DNA of 64,000 nt, taken from Advenella kashmirensis W13003. GTDB lineage: Bacteria; Pseudomonadota; Gammaproteobacteria; Burkholderiales; Burkholderiaceae_B. The notes below the pieces were generated by a model. That model worked only from the letters and a program-made list of their open reading frames with translations, had not been told where the DNA came from and ran no database searches. The DNA is taken from NCBI RefSeq assembly GCF_000506985.1, contig NZ_KI650982.1:310001-374000 (forward strand), read 5' to 3'. The stretch's first letter is position 1, and every line of letters begins with the position of its first letter. Made by a program: the position numbers and the translations under genes. Of this stretch, positions 33,400 through 43,730 are shown in pieces.

Positions 33400-33834
33400 C
33401 TAGCACGTCATATGCAGGCAGGTCACGTGCGCCACCACCATGGATAGCGTAAACATGCTTACCATGCCGGCGATCAGCAGATTGAGCAAAGCCATCAGCC
33501 CGGGCGGCACGCCGGAGGGTTTGCGCCGCACCTGATTGGTATTGTAGAGCGCATCGAATTTTTCATCCGGCTTCAGGCAGTAAACCGCCGATTCGATAAA
33601 CCCCGCCCACAGGGGTACAAACAGGATAAAAAACGGTATGGAATCCCACCAGACAGGCTGGGTAAACGACCACGCCAGCAGCGCAGCGCTCACAATCGTG
33701 ATGACAGGAGCAACAGGCCGTTTCAAATACCAGTTCTGCAAACCGAAAATACCGAAAAAACAGGCCAGAAAGCCGGCCACGGTTTTGGATCGAAAATGGG
33801 TTGCAGGCCGAGCCCGCCACAACTGATTCAACAT
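33400..33834 (-). CDS. TM2-domain-like membrane protein
   Basis: A 144-residue protein with three to four hydrophobic segments. SKTVAGFLACFFGIFGLQNW resembles the TM2 domain (a Gly-containing hairpin), followed by ITIVSAALLAWSFTQPVWW and FFILFVPLWAGFIESAVYCL; the end has a further membrane segment (LLIAGMVSMFTLSMVVAHV). ATG 33834 was chosen because the longer upstream frame overlaps the divergent ubiH-like gene. Function unknown; similar proteins are common in Burkholderiales. Confidence 0.75.
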   Translation of the reverse strand: MLNQLWRARPATHFRSKTVAGFLACFFGIFGLQNWYLKRPVAPVITIVSAALLAWSFTQPVWWDSIPFFILFVPLWAGFIESAVYCLKPDEKFDALYNTNQVRRKPSGVPPGLMALLNLLIAGMVSMFTLSMVVAHVTCLHMTC

Positions 33835-33955
33835 GTATGATTCAATATTTGCACGATGTCTGGCGCGCTGCCGACTTGGGAGGCTATATTGTACGACACG
33901 CAGGCTCGCAGGTGCGCCTGCCGGATTTTTTCGGACAAAAGGGTAAAATAGCGCT

Positions 33956-35113
33956 ATGGAAAACCTTGATTTTGATATCGCTATTATCGGCGCAGGCCCG
34001 GTCGGCCTGGCGCTTGCCCGTGCCCTGGATACCCTGCCCGGTACAACAGCCAGGATCGCCCTGTTCCAGGCGGACAGCCCGGCCATGCACAATCCGGCAC
34101 GCGATACCCGAGTGCTGGCGCTCAATCACGGCAGTCGGCAATTTCTGGAAACCCTGCAGGGCTGGCCCGATGAGCACGCCGCCATCGACACTGTCCATGT
34201 TTCGCAAAAAGGCCGGCTGGGCCGCACGCTCATTCGCCATACCGATTTTGATGTCCCGGCCCTGGGCTATGTGGTTCCTTATCGCGCTATTCACGCCCGT
34301 CTGCAACAAAGCGTCCATGAAGGCCGTACGGTAAGACTGTCGGGCGCGCCGGCCAACGTGGCCAACGACAGTGCGGGCACTGCAGCCACCATCACCCAGG
34401 GTCAACAGACCTATCGCGCGCGTATCGTCGTGCAATGTGACGGCGCCAAACCCGACACAAAATTGCGCGACTATCGACAGCACGCAATCATTACTTCTGC
34501 CCGCGCCGCGCTGCCGCGCGGCGGCTGGGCGTGGGAGCGGTTTACCCGCGAGGGCCCGCTGGCCGTCCTGCCGCACCCGGTGTTTGCCGATGCCCAGTCT
34601 ATCGTCTGGTGCACAACCCCGGCGCGCGCGCGCCAGTTGCTTGAAGCGGATGATGCCGCTTTTTCCCACCAGCTGACCGAGCATTTCGGCCAGCGTCTGG
34701 GCCCTTTCACTGTGCTGGAACCGCGCCATCTTTTTCCGCTGGCGCTCAATGTCACAAAAAACACCGTGGACGGTCGCATCGTGACCATTGGCAACGCGGC
34801 GCAAACGCTGCACCCGGTGGCCGGCCAGGGGCTGAACCTGGGCCTGCGTGACGTGGCCGGACTGGTTCACGCGCTGCAGCGCTGGTGTGTTGATCCCCAA
34901 GGTGATCTCCAGACACCCTTGGCTGACTTCGCAACGCTGCGGCGCACTGATCGGGGCATTACCCGCCAGCTGACCGATTTGATGCCACGCATTTTCACCA
35001 CGGGCAACCCACTGATCGAACATGCCTGCGGCCTGTCCCTGCTGGCACTCGACCTGGCCGAACCCCTGCGCCGACCACTGGCCCGTCATCTGCTGCAGGG
35101 CTATCGAAACTGA
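33956..35113 (+). CDS. UbiH/UbiF-family FAD-dependent hydroxylase
   Basis: A 385-residue flavin monooxygenase of the UbiH/UbiF/UbiI/VisC type, which hydroxylates the ubiquinone ring precursor. The FAD dinucleotide motif is FDIAIIGAGPVGLALARAL at the start; DTRVLALNHGSRQFLETL is typical of the family, and the second FAD motif is GNAAQTLHPVAGQGLNLGLR. Which ring position it acts on cannot be decided by eye. It lies just upstream of dusB. Confidence 0.9.
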   Translation: MENLDFDIAIIGAGPVGLALARALDTLPGTTARIALFQADSPAMHNPARDTRVLALNHGSRQFLETLQGWPDEHAAIDTVHVSQKGRLGRTLIRHTDFDVPALGYVVPYRAIHARLQQSVHEGRTVRLSGAPANVANDSAGTAATITQGQQTYRARIVVQCDGAKPDTKLRDYRQHAIITSARAALPRGGWAWERFTREGPLAVLPHPVFADAQSIVWCTTPARARQLLEADDAAFSHQLTEHFGQRLGPFTVLEPRHLFPLALNVTKNTVDGRIVTIGNAAQTLHPVAGQGLNLGLRDVAGLVHALQRWCVDPQGDLQTPLADFATLRRTDRGITRQLTDLMPRIFTTGNPLIEHACGLSLLALDLAEPLRRPLARHLLQGYRN

Positions 35114-35166
35114 ACATGGCCGGTGCTTTTATCACCCGGCCGCCCAACCTTGGTTAAAATGTGCTC

Positions 35167-36180
35167 ATGCAAATCGGCGCCTGGACTCTTCCCAATCCTG
35201 TTTTCGTTGCCCCCATGGCGGGGGTCACGGACAGACCGTTTCGCCAGTTGTGCAAGCAATTGGGCGCAGGCTATGCCGTCTCTGAAATGGCCGCCAGCAA
35301 TCCCGCCCTGTGGGATAGCGTCAAGACCTCCAGAAGGCTGAACCACGACGGCGAGATTGATCCGATCGCCGTGCAGATCGCGGGCGCCGACCCGGTCATG
35401 CTGGCCGAGGCCGCTGTTTTCAATATTCGCAAGGGTGCGCGCATTATTGATATTAATATGGGATGCCCGGTCAAAAAGGTGTGCCATGTGGCGTCCGGAT
35501 CGGCGCTACTGCGCGACGAAGAGCTGGTGGCGCGCATTTTGCAGACCGTGGTTGACGCCTGCCGGCCGTTTGATGTGCCGGTCACGCTCAAGACACGCAC
35601 CGGCTGGGATCGACAAAGCCGTAACGCCCTGCGTATTGCCAGGCTGGCAGAAGACGCCGGCATCGCGGCGCTTACCCTGCATGGACGCACCCGCTGCGAC
35701 CTGTATGCCGGCCAGGCCGAGTACGACACTATCGCCGCGGTCAAGGCTGCAATTTCGATTCCTGTCATTGCCAACGGCGATATTACCGATCCGCTCAAGG
35801 CGCAGTATGTCCTGAACTACACCGGCGCCGACGCCATTATGATTGGCCGGGCCGCTCAGGGGAATCCATGGATTTTCCGGGAGATCAATCACTATCTGGA
35901 AACCGGCACCTTTCTGGCGCCGCCATCGTGGGCGCATATGCGCGATGTGCTGCTGGCGCATCTGGATCATCACTATCAGTTCTATGGCGAATACACAGGA
36001 GTACGTACGGCGCGCAAGCATATTGGCTGGTATATCGGCAACCTGCCGGACGCAGAATTGTTTCGGCAGCAGATGAATTGCCTTGAAACCTGTCAGGCGC
36101 AGTACAATGCAGTCAATCAGTGGTTCACCAAGCTGGTCAACGAATCAGCGCCGCGGGTTCCACTTGCTGCAGTCCATTAG
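35167..36180 (+). CDS. dusB: tRNA-dihydrouridine synthase B
   Basis: A 337-residue FMN enzyme that reduces uridine to dihydrouridine in tRNA. The N-terminus NPVFVAPMAGVTDRPFRQL, the active-site cysteine region DINMGCPVKKVCHVASGSAL, and LTLHGRTRCDLYAG, together with FMN-binding GADAIMIGRAAQGNPW, identify DusB. ATG 35167 aligns with the usual start; a GTG six bases earlier is possible. Directly followed by fis, the conserved dusB-fis arrangement of proteobacteria. Confidence 0.96.
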   Translation: MQIGAWTLPNPVFVAPMAGVTDRPFRQLCKQLGAGYAVSEMAASNPALWDSVKTSRRLNHDGEIDPIAVQIAGADPVMLAEAAVFNIRKGARIIDINMGCPVKKVCHVASGSALLRDEELVARILQTVVDACRPFDVPVTLKTRTGWDRQSRNALRIARLAEDAGIAALTLHGRTRCDLYAGQAEYDTIAAVKAAISIPVIANGDITDPLKAQYVLNYTGADAIMIGRAAQGNPWIFREINHYLETGTFLAPPSWAHMRDVLLAHLDHHYQFYGEYTGVRTARKHIGWYIGNLPDAELFRQQMNCLETCQAQYNAVNQWFTKLVNESAPRVPLAAVH

Positions 36181-36214
36181 CCAAAACAACAAAAATTTCC
36201 CCCTCACCGCCATT

Positions 36215-36451
36215 ATGAATAACACACAAGATCTTCAGGAATGTGTCCGCACAAATCTTGAACTTTATTTTAAAGAATTGGGCGACGGCGAAGCCGGCAA
36301 CCTGTGGAACATGGTCACCAGCTGCGTAGAGAAGCCGCTGCTTGAAGTGGTCATGAGCAAGGCCGGGCACAACCAGTCGCGTGCCGCAGACATGCTGGGC
36401 ATTACCCGCAACACCCTGCGCAAGAAACTGCTTTCTCATCATTTACTGTAA
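36215..36451 (+). CDS. fis: DNA-binding protein Fis
   Basis: A 78-residue nucleoid protein. The C-terminal helix-turn-helix NQSRAADMLGITRNTLRKKL is diagnostic. The N-terminal beta-hairpin arm of enterobacterial Fis is shorter here, as in other betaproteobacteria. It bends DNA and tunes transcription of growth-related genes. It is in the dusB-fis operon, 34 bases after dusB and 9 bases before purH. Confidence 0.95.
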   Translation: MNNTQDLQECVRTNLELYFKELGDGEAGNLWNMVTSCVEKPLLEVVMSKAGHNQSRAADMLGITRNTLRKKLLSHHLL

Positions 36452-36460
36452 TTATTTCTC

Positions 36461-38050
36461 ATGACTATCAAGACCGCATTACTTTCCGTATCGGATAAAA
36501 CCGGTATCGTTGAATTGGCCCGCGCGCTCCAAAGCCGCGGCGTCAAAATCCTGTCTACCGGTGGCACGGCAGCACTGCTGAAAAAAGAAGGACTGGAGGT
36601 CACCGAAGTGGCCGAGCATACGCAGTCGCCGGAGATTCTGGATGGCCGCGTCAAGACCCTGCACCCGCGCATCCACGGCGGGCTGCTGGCGCGTCGCGAC
36701 AGTCAGGCGCATCTGGACACATTGAAATCCAACAATATTGATCCGATTGATCTGCTGGTGGTCAACCTGTATCCGTTCCGTGAAACGATTGCCAAGCCCG
36801 GTTGCTCGTTTGCCGATGCGGTTGAAAACATTGATATCGGCGGCCCGGCCATGCTGCGCGCCGCTGCAAAAAATCACGGTACACGGGAAGGCGGCGTCAC
36901 AGTCGTCATTGATCCGACCGACTACGAAGCCGTTCTGCGTGAGCTGGATGAAAACGGTGCGACCTCTTATGGTCTGCGCCTGTCTCTAGCCAAAAAAGTA
37001 TATGCCCACACAGCCGCCTATGATGGCGCGATTGCCAACTACCTGAGCGCCATCACCGATGACGAGCCCGCACAGGAAAATGAACCTGCCCGCCAGAGCT
37101 GGCCGCAAACCCTGACGATTCAACTGAAACAGCATCAGGCATTGCGCTATGGCGAGAACCCACATCAGTCTGCCGCGTTCTATCTGGACACCAGCGTGCC
37201 TGCAGGCGTGCTGGGCAACTACGAACAGTTGCAGGGCAAGGAACTTTCTTATAACAACATTGCCGACGCAGATGCCGCATGGGAATGTGTTCGCACCTTC
37301 GAGGCCCCTGCCTGCGTCATCGTCAAGCATGCCAATCCTTGTGGAGTGGCGGTTGCCCAAGACGCTGCCGAGGCTTACCGCAAGGCGTTCAAAACCGATC
37401 CGACTTCTGCATTTGGCGGCATTATTGCCTTCAATCGCATCGTCGACGAAGCCACGGCGCAGGCCGTGAGCGAGCAGTTTGTCGAAGTCCTGCTGGCGCC
37501 TGAATATACAGACGATGCACTGGTGCTGCTGGCCAACAAGAAGAACGTACGTGTTCTGACAGTAGCCCTGGGCGCCGGCCAGAACCCATTTGACGTCAAG
37601 CGCGTAGGCGGCGGCTGGTTGGTGCAGAATCCCGATCACAAACCGCTGGCTGCGGCCGACTGCAAAGTGGTTACACGCAAGCAGCCCACGGCACAGCAAA
37701 TGGATGATCTGCTGTTTGCGTGGAACGTGGCACAGTTTGTCAAATCCAACGCCATTGTGTTTTGCCGCGACGGCATGACTTACGGCGTGGGCGCAGGCCA
37801 GATGAGCCGCATCGACTCGGCACGCATCGCATCAATCAAGGCGGGCAATGCCGGATTGTCGCTGAAGAACACGGCGGCTGCGTCTGACGCATTCTTCCCA
37901 TTTCGCGATGGACTGGATGTCATTGTCGAAGCGGGCGCCGACTGCATCATTCAGCCCGGCGGCAGCATGCGCGATGACGAAGTGATTGCGGCGGCAGACG
38001 AGCATGGCATCGCCATGGTGCTGACCGGCACCAGGCACTTCCGCCATTAA
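36461..38050 (+). CDS. purH: Bifunctional AICAR formyltransferase/IMP cyclohydrolase
   Basis: A 529-residue enzyme for the last two steps of IMP synthesis. The N-terminal MGS-like cyclohydrolase domain ([53 protein letters not shown]) is followed by the formyltransferase domain ([50 protein letters not shown]). Full length with an intact C-terminus (GTRHFRH). It follows fis closely; a hairpin lies downstream. Confidence 0.98.
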   Translation: MTIKTALLSVSDKTGIVELARALQSRGVKILSTGGTAALLKKEGLEVTEVAEHTQSPEILDGRVKTLHPRIHGGLLARRDSQAHLDTLKSNNIDPIDLLVVNLYPFRETIAKPGCSFADAVENIDIGGPAMLRAAAKNHGTREGGVTVVIDPTDYEAVLRELDENGATSYGLRLSLAKKVYAHTAAYDGAIANYLSAITDDEPAQENEPARQSWPQTLTIQLKQHQALRYGENPHQSAAFYLDTSVPAGVLGNYEQLQGKELSYNNIADADAAWECVRTFEAPACVIVKHANPCGVAVAQDAAEAYRKAFKTDPTSAFGGIIAFNRIVDEATAQAVSEQFVEVLLAPEYTDDALVLLANKKNVRVLTVALGAGQNPFDVKRVGGGWLVQNPDHKPLAAADCKVVTRKQPTAQQMDDLLFAWNVAQFVKSNAIVFCRDGMTYGVGAGQMSRIDSARIASIKAGNAGLSLKNTAAASDAFFPFRDGLDVIVEAGADCIIQPGGSMRDDEVIAAADEHGIAMVLTGTRHFRH

Positions 38051-38066
38051 TTGCAAATGTCATACG

Positions 38067-38089
38067 CCCCGGCCCAGGCCGGGGTTTTT
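38067..38089 (+). terminator. Rho-independent terminator after purH
   Basis: CCCCGGCC-CA-GGCCGGGG followed by TTTTT. It lies between the purH stop and the ruvC start, so ruvC should depend at least partly on read-through or its own promoter. Confidence 0.8.
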
Positions 38090-38103
38090 CCAGGGAGTCA
38101 CAG

Positions 38104-38655
38104 ATGTTGAGGATACTTGGCATTGACCCGGGCTTGCGCCGTACCGGCTTTGGCGTGATTGACGCTGCCGGCATGCGCATCTCATATGTTGCCAGCGGTA
38201 CCATCGTGGTTCCTTCGGACCTGCCTTTGCAAGAGCGATTGAAAGTCATTCTGGACAGTATCCGCGAAGTCGTCGACACCTATTCACCCACCGAGTCGGC
38301 GCTGGAAAAGGTCTTTGTCAATACCAACCCATCATCTACGCTATTGCTGGGACAGGCGCGTGGCGCGGCCATGTGCGCACTGGCCGACCGGCACCTGGAT
38401 GTAACGGAATACACGGCGTTGCAAATCAAGAAAGCCGTGGTCGGCAATGGTCACGCCCAGAAGGAACAGGTTCAGCACATGGTGCAGCGTCTGCTCACGC
38501 TCAACAGTCTGCCTGCGCCAGATTCAGCCGATGCGCTGGCCTGCGCGATCTGTCACGCCCATGCCGCACCGCTGGCGGGCCGACTCGCCGGCCAGGGTGT
38601 ATCGATGGCTCGACGGGGACGCACGCGACTGCGTGCCGGACGACTGATCGACTAA
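38104..38655 (+). CDS. ruvC: Crossover junction endodeoxyribonuclease RuvC
   Basis: A 183-residue Holliday-junction resolvase. The catalytic acidic residues are D8 in [15 protein letters not shown], the Glu in [12 protein letters not shown], and the aspartates of [15 protein letters not shown]. It cleaves junctions processed by RuvAB in recombination. It stands upstream of ruvA on the same strand with a 132-base gap. Confidence 0.97.
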   Translation: MLRILGIDPGLRRTGFGVIDAAGMRISYVASGTIVVPSDLPLQERLKVILDSIREVVDTYSPTESALEKVFVNTNPSSTLLLGQARGAAMCALADRHLDVTEYTALQIKKAVVGNGHAQKEQVQHMVQRLLTLNSLPAPDSADALACAICHAHAAPLAGRLAGQGVSMARRGRTRLRAGRLID

Positions 38656-38787
38656 TCGACTGAATAATCAACGCACCCTGTAAATTGATTGACCCTGTTT
38701 TGATACACCCTTTTCCCAGGGTTGTGTACCATAGCTTTTTTTCTATTATTGACGCGCCCTGCCCTGACAGGGCCTGTGGAGTATCTG

Positions 38788-39354
38788 ATGATCGGACGAC
38801 TGACCGGCCTGCTGATTGAAAAACAACCGCCGGGCCTGTGCCTGGATGTCAACGGCGTGGGCTACGATATTGATGTGCCCATGAGCACCTATTATGATCT
38901 GCCCGAAGCGGGCGCCAAAGTCACGCTATACACGCATCTGGCCATTCGGGAAGATGCGCATGTGCTCTACGGCTTTCTGCGCCAGGACGAGCGCGCAACG
39001 TTTCGCGCCCTCATCAAGGTCACGGGTATCGGAGCACGTACGGCCCTGGCCGTACTCTCGGGCATGAGCAGCGCCGATCTGTCGGCCGCTGTCGCGCAAC
39101 AGGATACCGCCCTGCTCACCCGGGTGCCGGGTATCGGTAAAAAAACGGCAGAACGACTGCTACTGGAACTGCGCGGCAAGCTGGATGCCATTGCCCCGGC
39201 CACACCCGCCGTCACCGGCCAGAATGACGTGCTGAACGCTTTGCTGGCACTGGGCTATTCTGACCGCGAGGCGCGTGCCGTAGTCAAAACACTGCCGGCC
39301 GACCTGGGCGTGTCCGAAGGTATTCGGGCGGCGCTCAAGGCGCTCTCCAGTTAA
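38788..39354 (+). CDS. ruvA: Holliday junction branch migration protein RuvA
   Basis: A 188-residue junction-binding protein. The OB-fold start [32 protein letters not shown], and the two helix-hairpin-helix motifs ([40 protein letters not shown]) are present, as is the C-terminal RuvB-binding domain ([19 protein letters not shown]). ATG 38788 has GGAG upstream. Normally paired with ruvB; here three TRAP genes lie between them. Confidence 0.97.
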   Translation: MIGRLTGLLIEKQPPGLCLDVNGVGYDIDVPMSTYYDLPEAGAKVTLYTHLAIREDAHVLYGFLRQDERATFRALIKVTGIGARTALAVLSGMSSADLSAAVAQQDTALLTRVPGIGKKTAERLLLELRGKLDAIAPATPAVTGQNDVLNALLALGYSDREARAVVKTLPADLGVSEGIRAALKALSS

Positions 39355-39539
39355 GGCGCGGCACGTACCCGGCGGCTTGACCGTCCACGAACCTTGCCGG
39401 ATAGCGCCGGGACCCGCTCAGCGCCTAGGGTTTGCACTAATTACAAACGAAATGCCGCGTACGCCGTCAATATTGCCTTAAAGTAATCCGATTATTTTTA
39501 TTTCAACGTTTACAACCCATTACTTGGGGAGACAATATC

Positions 39540-40520
39540 ATGCGCGTTCAATGGATCAAAAAAGTATTGGCAGCCAGCCTGCTGTCAGCGGTGGCCATAA
39601 GCCCTGCCATGGCAGAGCAGACGCTGAAAATGGCCTATGCGCTATCCAAAACCTCTCATTACGGTGTCGCTGCAGATGCCTTTGAAAAAGCCATTGGACA
39701 AAGCACCAACGGACAAATAAAAATCCAGCAGTTCCCCAACAGCGCACTGGGAGGTGAACGCGAAGTCATCGAAGGCCTGCAATTGGGCACCATCGACCTA
39801 GCAGTGGTCTCTACCGGTGCCACCCTTAATTTCGTTCCAGAAACCGGCGTCATTGACATTCCTTTCCTGTTTCGCGATCTGGATCACGCGCGCAAGGTAC
39901 TGGATGGCCCGATCGGCCAGAAACTGCTGGCCGACTTTCCCGAAAAGGGCCTGATTGCCCTGGCCTGGGGCGAACAGGGTTTCCGGCACCTGACCAATAA
40001 TGTGCGCGCGGTCAAAACGCCGGCCGATCTGAAAGGCCTGAAAATTCGCACCACCGAAAACCCGATCCACATCACCGCCTTCCGTAAAATCGGCATGCTG
40101 CCCACGCCCATGGCCTGGCCCGAAGTGGCCACTGCCCTGCAACAAGGCACCATCGATGGCCAAGAAAACCCCATTTCTGTCATTGTCTCTGCCAAGTTGT
40201 CGCAGATGCAAAAGTATCTTTCTTTGACAGCACATGTGTACGGACCGGCCCTGATTCTGATGTCCCCATCCGTCTATGAAGGCCTTTCCGACGAAGACAA
40301 GACCAAGTTCAAAGAGGCAGGCGTGGCGTCGGCCAAAGCCATGCGCGCCTATGTGGATGACGTGGAAAAAAGCGGTGTCGAGACGCTGAAAAAAGAAGGC
40401 ATGCAGGTAGAAGAAAATGTCGATCATGACGCCTTCGTCAAGGCCGTCGAACCCGTCTACCCAGAGTTCTACAAAAAGTTCGGCAAAGAACTGGTCGAGT
40501 CGATTCGCAATACGAAGTAG
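39540..40520 (+). CDS. dctP: TRAP transporter substrate-binding protein DctP
   Basis: A 326-residue periplasmic receptor with a Sec signal peptide (KVLAASLLSAVAISPAMA). The DctP fold is clear: GGEREVIEGLQLGTIDLAVV, the central conserved region RTTENPIHITAFRKIGMLPT with the Arg that contacts the ligand carboxylate, then WPEVATALQQGTIDGQENP. It captures a carboxylic acid for sodium-driven uptake through DctQM. First gene of a three-gene transporter set lying between ruvA and ruvB. Confidence 0.93.
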   Translation: MRVQWIKKVLAASLLSAVAISPAMAEQTLKMAYALSKTSHYGVAADAFEKAIGQSTNGQIKIQQFPNSALGGEREVIEGLQLGTIDLAVVSTGATLNFVPETGVIDIPFLFRDLDHARKVLDGPIGQKLLADFPEKGLIALAWGEQGFRHLTNNVRAVKTPADLKGLKIRTTENPIHITAFRKIGMLPTPMAWPEVATALQQGTIDGQENPISVIVSAKLSQMQKYLSLTAHVYGPALILMSPSVYEGLSDEDKTKFKEAGVASAKAMRAYVDDVEKSGVETLKKEGMQVEENVDHDAFVKAVEPVYPEFYKKFGKELVESIRNTK

Positions 40521-40554
40521 ACCCGACTGCATTGCATCTATCATGGAGCCCTGA

Positions 40555-41055
40555 ATGAATGCATTGACACGCATGCTGGACAGCACCCTGTTCCGGCTGA
40601 TCTCCATCGTTGCCCAGCTGTTTCTTGTGTCGGCGGTATGCTCTTCGTTTTATCAGGTCATTGCCCGCTTCGTACTGCAGGAGCCATCTGACTGGAGTGA
40701 AGGCTGGACCCGAACGGCAATGATCTGGCTGGTCTTGCTGGGCGTGGTGCTGGCCTGCCGTCAGGGTGCCATGCTCAAGGTTGAAATGCTGCATTCGCTG
40801 CTCAGGGATCCCTGGCAGCGACGGCTGGAGCACTTTGTCATGCTGGTCATGGCGGTGTTTTTTGGCCTGATGACCTGGATCGGCGTGCTCATGACCTATC
40901 GCGTAAGATTTCAGACGATCCCCAGCCTGGGTATTTCCATTTCCTGGATTTATGCTGCCATCCCTGTCGGCATGGCGCTGGCGTTGCTGGCAGTGATTAT
41001 TCAGTGGGCCAACGCCAGGAAAGAATCTCAGGAAGAGGACCTGACCCTGCTGTAA
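40555..41055 (+). CDS. dctQ: TRAP transporter small permease DctQ
   Basis: A 166-residue membrane protein with four hydrophobic segments and the DctQ pattern SDWSEGWTRTAMIWLVLLGV and VMLVMAVFFGLMTWIGVLMT. It forms the membrane complex with the large permease. It lies 34 bases after dctP and 75 bases before dctM. Confidence 0.92.
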   Translation: MNALTRMLDSTLFRLISIVAQLFLVSAVCSSFYQVIARFVLQEPSDWSEGWTRTAMIWLVLLGVVLACRQGAMLKVEMLHSLLRDPWQRRLEHFVMLVMAVFFGLMTWIGVLMTYRVRFQTIPSLGISISWIYAAIPVGMALALLAVIIQWANARKESQEEDLTLL

Positions 41056-41130
41056 CGTCAACGCCTGCCCCATGTCCCTAGCCATGCCCGCCCACACTCA
41101 CCGCCTTTTCTGCCGCCCTGGGATCAGCCT

Positions 41131-42405
41131 ATGTCGCAAATAATGATTTTATCCATGCTGGTCTGTTTTGCACTGACCATTCCGGTTGCCGTCTCGATAG
41201 GGCTGGCGAGCCTGTTTGGCGTATACGTGGCCGGCATCAATTGGCTGGTGATCGCGCAGCAGATTTTTGCGTCCCTGGATAAATATCCGCTGGTCGCCAT
41301 CCCGTTCTTTATTCTGGCCGGCAATCTGATGGAAGCGGGCGGCATTTCAGAACGGATGGTCAATTTCGCCAAAAGCCTGGTGGGCTCGGTCCAGGGCGGT
41401 TTGGCCATGGCTTGTATTATCACCTGCATGATTTTTGCCGCGGTGGCCGGTTCCAGTGTGGCCACCACTTTTGCCGTCGGCGCCATCCTGATCCCGGCAA
41501 TGGTGCGTCATGGTTATCCTAAACCCTTTTCTGCGTCGCTGCAGGCCACCGCCGCCGAACTGGGCGTGATTATCCCGCCTTCTATTCCCATGATTCTGTT
41601 TGCCGTCTCCACCGATACATCGGTGGGGGAGCTATTCATCGGCGGCATTCTGCCTGGCGCGCTGATCGGTGTTGCGCTCATGCTCTATGTCTGGATTTAT
41701 GCCAAACGTCATGGATACGGCAAACAGGATGGCGATGGTCGCTTGCCCATCCTGCAGGCCTTTCGTCAGTCGTTTCTGGCGCTGCTGATGCCGGTCATTA
41801 TTCTGGGTGGCATTTACGGGGGCATTTTCACTCCAACCGAGGCGTCCGTGGTTGCTGTAGTGTATGCGCTGATCGTGGGTATTCTGATCTACCGTCGCAT
41901 CTCATTCAGGATTCTCACTGAAACGCTGCACAGAACTGTGGTGTCCACCGCCATTATCATGTTTGTGATCGCCAACGCGGGGCTGTTCGGTTTTCTGCTC
42001 AATCGCGCAGGTGTGCCAAACATGCTTGGAGAGTGGCTCGGTCACGTATTCACGGACAAGACCACTTTCCTGCTGGGCGTCAACGCCGCCCTGTTCTTTA
42101 TCGGCATGTTCATCGAAACCTCGGCCTCCATTGTCGTGCTCGCGCCCCTGCTCTTGCCGGTCGCCCAGCAGTTTGGCATCGATCCCACGCATTTTGGCAT
42201 CATTATGGTGGTGAATCTGGCGCTGGGTATGGTCACTCCGCCATTCGGCGTCAATCTGTTTGCTGCCTGTGCCGTCGCCAAACTGCCGATAGAAAGGCTG
42301 TTCAAGTCGCTGATCCCGTTCGTGGGCGTGATTCTGATCTGCCTGATGCTGATAACCTATGTCCCCTGGATTTCACTGGTACTGCGTGACCTCGTCTACC
42401 GCTAA
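41131..42405 (+). CDS. dctM: TRAP transporter large permease DctM
   Basis: A 424-residue permease with about 11-12 hydrophobic segments. Conserved pieces are FILAGNLMEAGGISERMVNF, FAAVAGSSVATTFAVGAILI, LGVIIPPSIPMILFAV and IFTPTEASVVAVVYALIVG, plus LGMVTPPFGVNLFAACAV near the end. It carries substrate and sodium across the inner membrane with DctQ. Last gene of the TRAP set; ruvB follows 84 bases later. Confidence 0.95.
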   Translation: MSQIMILSMLVCFALTIPVAVSIGLASLFGVYVAGINWLVIAQQIFASLDKYPLVAIPFFILAGNLMEAGGISERMVNFAKSLVGSVQGGLAMACIITCMIFAAVAGSSVATTFAVGAILIPAMVRHGYPKPFSASLQATAAELGVIIPPSIPMILFAVSTDTSVGELFIGGILPGALIGVALMLYVWIYAKRHGYGKQDGDGRLPILQAFRQSFLALLMPVIILGGIYGGIFTPTEASVVAVVYALIVGILIYRRISFRILTETLHRTVVSTAIIMFVIANAGLFGFLLNRAGVPNMLGEWLGHVFTDKTTFLLGVNAALFFIGMFIETSASIVVLAPLLLPVAQQFGIDPTHFGIIMVVNLALGMVTPPFGVNLFAACAVAKLPIERLFKSLIPFVGVILICLMLITYVPWISLVLRDLVYR

Positions 42406-42489
42406 CTTGGCGAGGCCGTGACTGCCCGGCCCGGGGTTCAGGTAAAATAGGCACAGACCCTCAGCCCTGAAGAAGATACGACCTGCCCC

Positions 42490-43542
42490 ATGGCCATTCA
42501 CAACGATGCGCTCACCAGCGCGGCTCCACGCATTGTTTCTCCGGAAACCATGACTCCGAACGAAGAATCCATCGAACGTGCCTTGCGCCCCAAGGCGCTG
42601 GACGAATACGTGGGTCAGGTCCGGGTACGCGAACAACTGGAAATTTTCATCTCGGCGGCGCGCAAACGCCAGGAGGCCCTGGATCACGTGTTGCTGTTCG
42701 GTCCGCCTGGCTTGGGCAAGACCACGCTCGCACACATCATCGCGCGCGAAATGGGATCCCAATTGCGGCAAACCTCGGGCCCGGTGCTGGAGCGGCCCGG
42801 CGACCTGGCCGCCATGCTGACCAATCTTGAAAAAAACGATGTTCTGTTCATCGACGAAATTCACCGCCTCTCGCCCGTCGTTGAGGAAATTCTGTATCCC
42901 GCACTGGAAGACTTTCAGATCGATATCATGATCGGCGAAGGTCCGGCGGCACGCAGCGTCAAGATTGATCTGCAACCCTTCACCCTGGTCGGCGCCACCA
43001 CTCGCGCGGGCATGCTGACCAATCCGCTGCGGGATCGCTTTGGCATCGTCTCCCGTCTGGAGTTTTATAACACCGAGGAGCTGGCCCGCATCGTATCGCG
43101 TAGCGCCCATTTGCTGAACGCAGGCATGACGCCGGAAGGCGCGCATGAAATCGCGCGGCGCGCCCGCGGCACGCCCCGTATCGTGAACCGCCTGCTACGT
43201 CGTGTGCGGGATTACGCCGATGTTCGCTCCAACGGCATTATCGACGATACCGCCGCCAGCGCCGCGCTGGCCATGCTTGACGTGGACCCCATGGGGCTGG
43301 ACCTGATGGACCGCAAAATCCTTGAAACCATTGTGCATAAATTTGATGGCGGACCGGTGGGCATTGACAACCTGTCTGCCGCCGTCGGTGAAGAGCGCGA
43401 TACGATCGAAGATGTGATCGAACCCTATCTGATACAGCAGGGATATATTCAGCGCACATCCAAGGGACGCATTGCCACGCTGACGACCTGGCAGCATCTG
43501 GGCCTGACGCCGCCGGAAGGCTCAAACAAAACACTATTCTGA
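42490..43542 (+). CDS. ruvB: Holliday junction branch migration ATPase RuvB
   Basis: A 350-residue AAA+ motor. Walker A is [15 protein letters not shown], Walker B is [16 protein letters not shown], sensor/arginine parts are in [20 protein letters not shown], and a C-terminal winged helix ends the protein ([20 protein letters not shown]). It drives branch migration with RuvA. It is separated from ruvA by the TRAP genes. Confidence 0.98.
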   Translation: MAIHNDALTSAAPRIVSPETMTPNEESIERALRPKALDEYVGQVRVREQLEIFISAARKRQEALDHVLLFGPPGLGKTTLAHIIAREMGSQLRQTSGPVLERPGDLAAMLTNLEKNDVLFIDEIHRLSPVVEEILYPALEDFQIDIMIGEGPAARSVKIDLQPFTLVGATTRAGMLTNPLRDRFGIVSRLEFYNTEELARIVSRSAHLLNAGMTPEGAHEIARRARGTPRIVNRLLRRVRDYADVRSNGIIDDTAASAALAMLDVDPMGLDLMDRKILETIVHKFDGGPVGIDNLSAAVGEERDTIEDVIEPYLIQQGYIQRTSKGRIATLTTWQHLGLTPPEGSNKTLF

Positions 43543-43730
43543 GTGGCCGGGGTAATATGCGCGCTGCAGCCTCGCTCAGGCTATCGCTTTACCACCTATG
43601 GCGTCACCAACTATATTCTCACCCAGCCTCACCGACGATAGGTTTACCAGCCATACCCGCGCATCAAAACTATGGCCACGCGCCAGTTGCCACAGCTACA
43701 CCCAGCCACCTGTTACGCCACGCCAGGCGC

